From: Coprothermobacterota bacterium
Lineage (GTDB): Bacteria; Caldisericota; JANLFM01
Length of the DNA: 5,844 bases
Direction: 5' to 3'
Assembly (NCBI GenBank): GCA_026389415.1
Contig: JAPLHX010000255.1
Span: forward strand, 1 to 5,844
Part shown: piece after piece, positions 5,071-5,844 of the stretch
Numbering within the stretch: the stretch's first letter is position 1
How the letters are laid out: the number at the start of each line of letters is the position of its first letter
The notes under the pieces: generated by a model
The model's input: the letters and a program-made list of their open reading frames with translations, nothing else
What the model was told of the DNA's origin: nothing
The model's database searches: none
Made by a program: the position numbers and the translations under genes

Positions 5071-5844
5071 ATGAGTATAGAGACCCCGAAACAGGTCGTC
5101 GGGATTCGGATTGGGGAAGCAGGAAAAACGCAACTGTTCGACCCAGGCATTCTCTCGTTGCAAATGGGGGAAGAAGTGATCCTGGAAACCAGCCGCGGGA
5201 TCGAAATAGGCGTAGTCGTTGGGGGGCTGCGGGATTTGGCAGAACAGGAATCCGGACAAACCATCCAGAGAGTGATCCGCAAGGGGACTCTTAAGGATCA
5301 TGAACGCTTGGTGGAAAATCGAGAGGAAGAAAAAAGAGCCTTGCACCTTTGCCAGGAGAGGATCCGCAAGCATAAGCTGGTGATGAACCTGGTCTCCGTG
5401 GAATTTCTCTATGACCGGTCAAAATTCATCTTTTACTTCACGGCGGAGAATCGGGTGGATTTTCGCGAACTTGTGCGGGACCTGGCTTCCTGTCTACACA
5501 ATCGGGTTGAGTTATGGCAGATCGGCGCCCGGGATGAAACCAAGGTTTACGGCGGGCTGGGTATCTGCGGCCGTTCTCTTTGCTGCGCCACGTTCCTCAA
5601 GGAATTCAATCCGGTCACCATCAAGATGGCCAAGGAGCAATCCCTGGCCCTCAATCCATTGAAGATCTCCGGCGTGTGCGGCCGCTTGATGTGTTGTCTG
5701 CGCTATGAATACGAGACCTACCGCGAGGCACGAGCGCGCTTACCGCACGAGGGAACGGCAGTCCGCACGCCGCAAGGTCCTGGCCGAGTGGTGGAGGTCT
5801 ACGCCTTGAAGGAAACGGTATTGGTTGAGCTGGAAAACCAAGCA
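5071..5844 (+). CDS. ricT: PSP1-domain protein, RicT/YaaT-like (3' end cut by window)
   Basis: An open frame runs from ATG 5071 to the right edge: 258 residues with no stop, against about 275 for Bacillus subtilis YaaT/RicT, so nearly all is present. The N-terminal half is a small beta-rich domain followed by a charged helix (about 75-100). The PSP1 core follows, with QIGARDETK (150-158), GICGRSLCC (164-172), the conserved IKMAKEQ-x-LALNP stretch (184-196) and SGVCGRLMCCLRYE (200-213). Cysteines C166, C171, C172, C203 repeat, offset by five residues, the spacing of the RicT cysteines I recall as [4Fe-4S] ligands in the Bacillus RicA-RicF-RicT complex, which aids RNase Y-dependent mRNA maturation. 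C208 and C209 also match the family. An iron-sulfur role here is inferred; RicA and RicF are not in view. One consensus change is Trp149 where ELRQIG is common. The C-terminus (about 220-258) is a small beta-rich segment. Confidence 0.9.
   Translation, partial: MSIETPKQVVGIRIGEAGKTQLFDPGILSLQMGEEVILETSRGIEIGVVVGGLRDLAEQESGQTIQRVIRKGTLKDHERLVENREEEKRALHLCQERIRKHKLVMNLVSVEFLYDRSKFIFYFTAENRVDFRELVRDLASCLHNRVELWQIGARDETKVYGGLGICGRSLCCATFLKEFNPVTIKMAKEQSLALNPLKISGVCGRLMCCLRYEYETYREARARLPHEGTAVRTPQGPGRVVEVYALKETVLVELENQA

Noticed and set aside
5411..5662. Plus-strand open frame of 83 codons
   Set aside because: It is an out-of-frame shadow inside the PSP1/RicT-like gene, whose own frame carries all the conserved cysteine motifs.

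Overview
The window is bacterial chromosomal DNA with one coding direction (+), short gaps and repeated 4-nt stop/start overlaps. The best taxonomic guess is a Chloroflexota-type bacterium, perhaps Anaerolineae-like. It rests on the gene set (tandem deoxynucleoside kinases, a Ycf45-like R3H ATPase, tmk, a c-di-AMP PII-like receptor, holB, a PSP1 protein) and on recognised protein phrasing, such as the ATGGL-x-P-x-LT stretch of the thymidylate kinase. It is an inference. A Firmicutes-like lineage is the main alternative, because the tmk-darA-holB-ricT order is also that of the Bacillus tmk-yaaQ-yaaR-holB-yaaT cluster.

Layout. Bases 1-160 are the 3' end of a ferritin-like (rubrerythrin-type) gene. 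A strong hairpin with a short T tract (183-221) follows and probably terminates it. An extended -10 promoter (241-249) then sits only 8 nt before the ATG of the next gene, so that mRNA may be leaderless. From 258 to the right edge there are seven genes in line: deoxynucleoside kinase A (258-872), deoxynucleoside kinase B (869-1510, overlapping by 4 nt), a 43-nt gap with a possible second promoter, a TTG-started AAA/R3H ATPase (1554-3086), tmk (3083-3730), a DarA/PstA-type c-di-AMP receptor (3727-4056), holB (4079-5038), and a PSP1/RicT-like protein (5071 onward, cut by the window edge).

How the genes fit together. The two kinases salvage deoxynucleosides to dNMPs and Tmk phosphorylates dTMP to dTDP, so three enzymes feed DNA precursors. 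HolB is a subunit of the replicative clamp loader. The PII-like protein reads c-di-AMP, a signal tied in other bacteria to osmotic and potassium balance and DNA integrity. RicT-like proteins act in RNA maturation in Bacillus, and the R3H ATPase probably binds single-stranded nucleic acid. The window is thus a conserved nucleotide-supply, replication and RNA-handling operon.

I see no mobile element, CRISPR array, tRNA or rRNA, and no wholly new system. The points worth a second look are motif departures in Tmk, the unequal pair of deoxynucleoside kinases, the probable leaderless start, the missing Shine-Dalgarno site and compressed cysteine cluster of holB, and the position of the Ycf45-like gene directly upstream of tmk.
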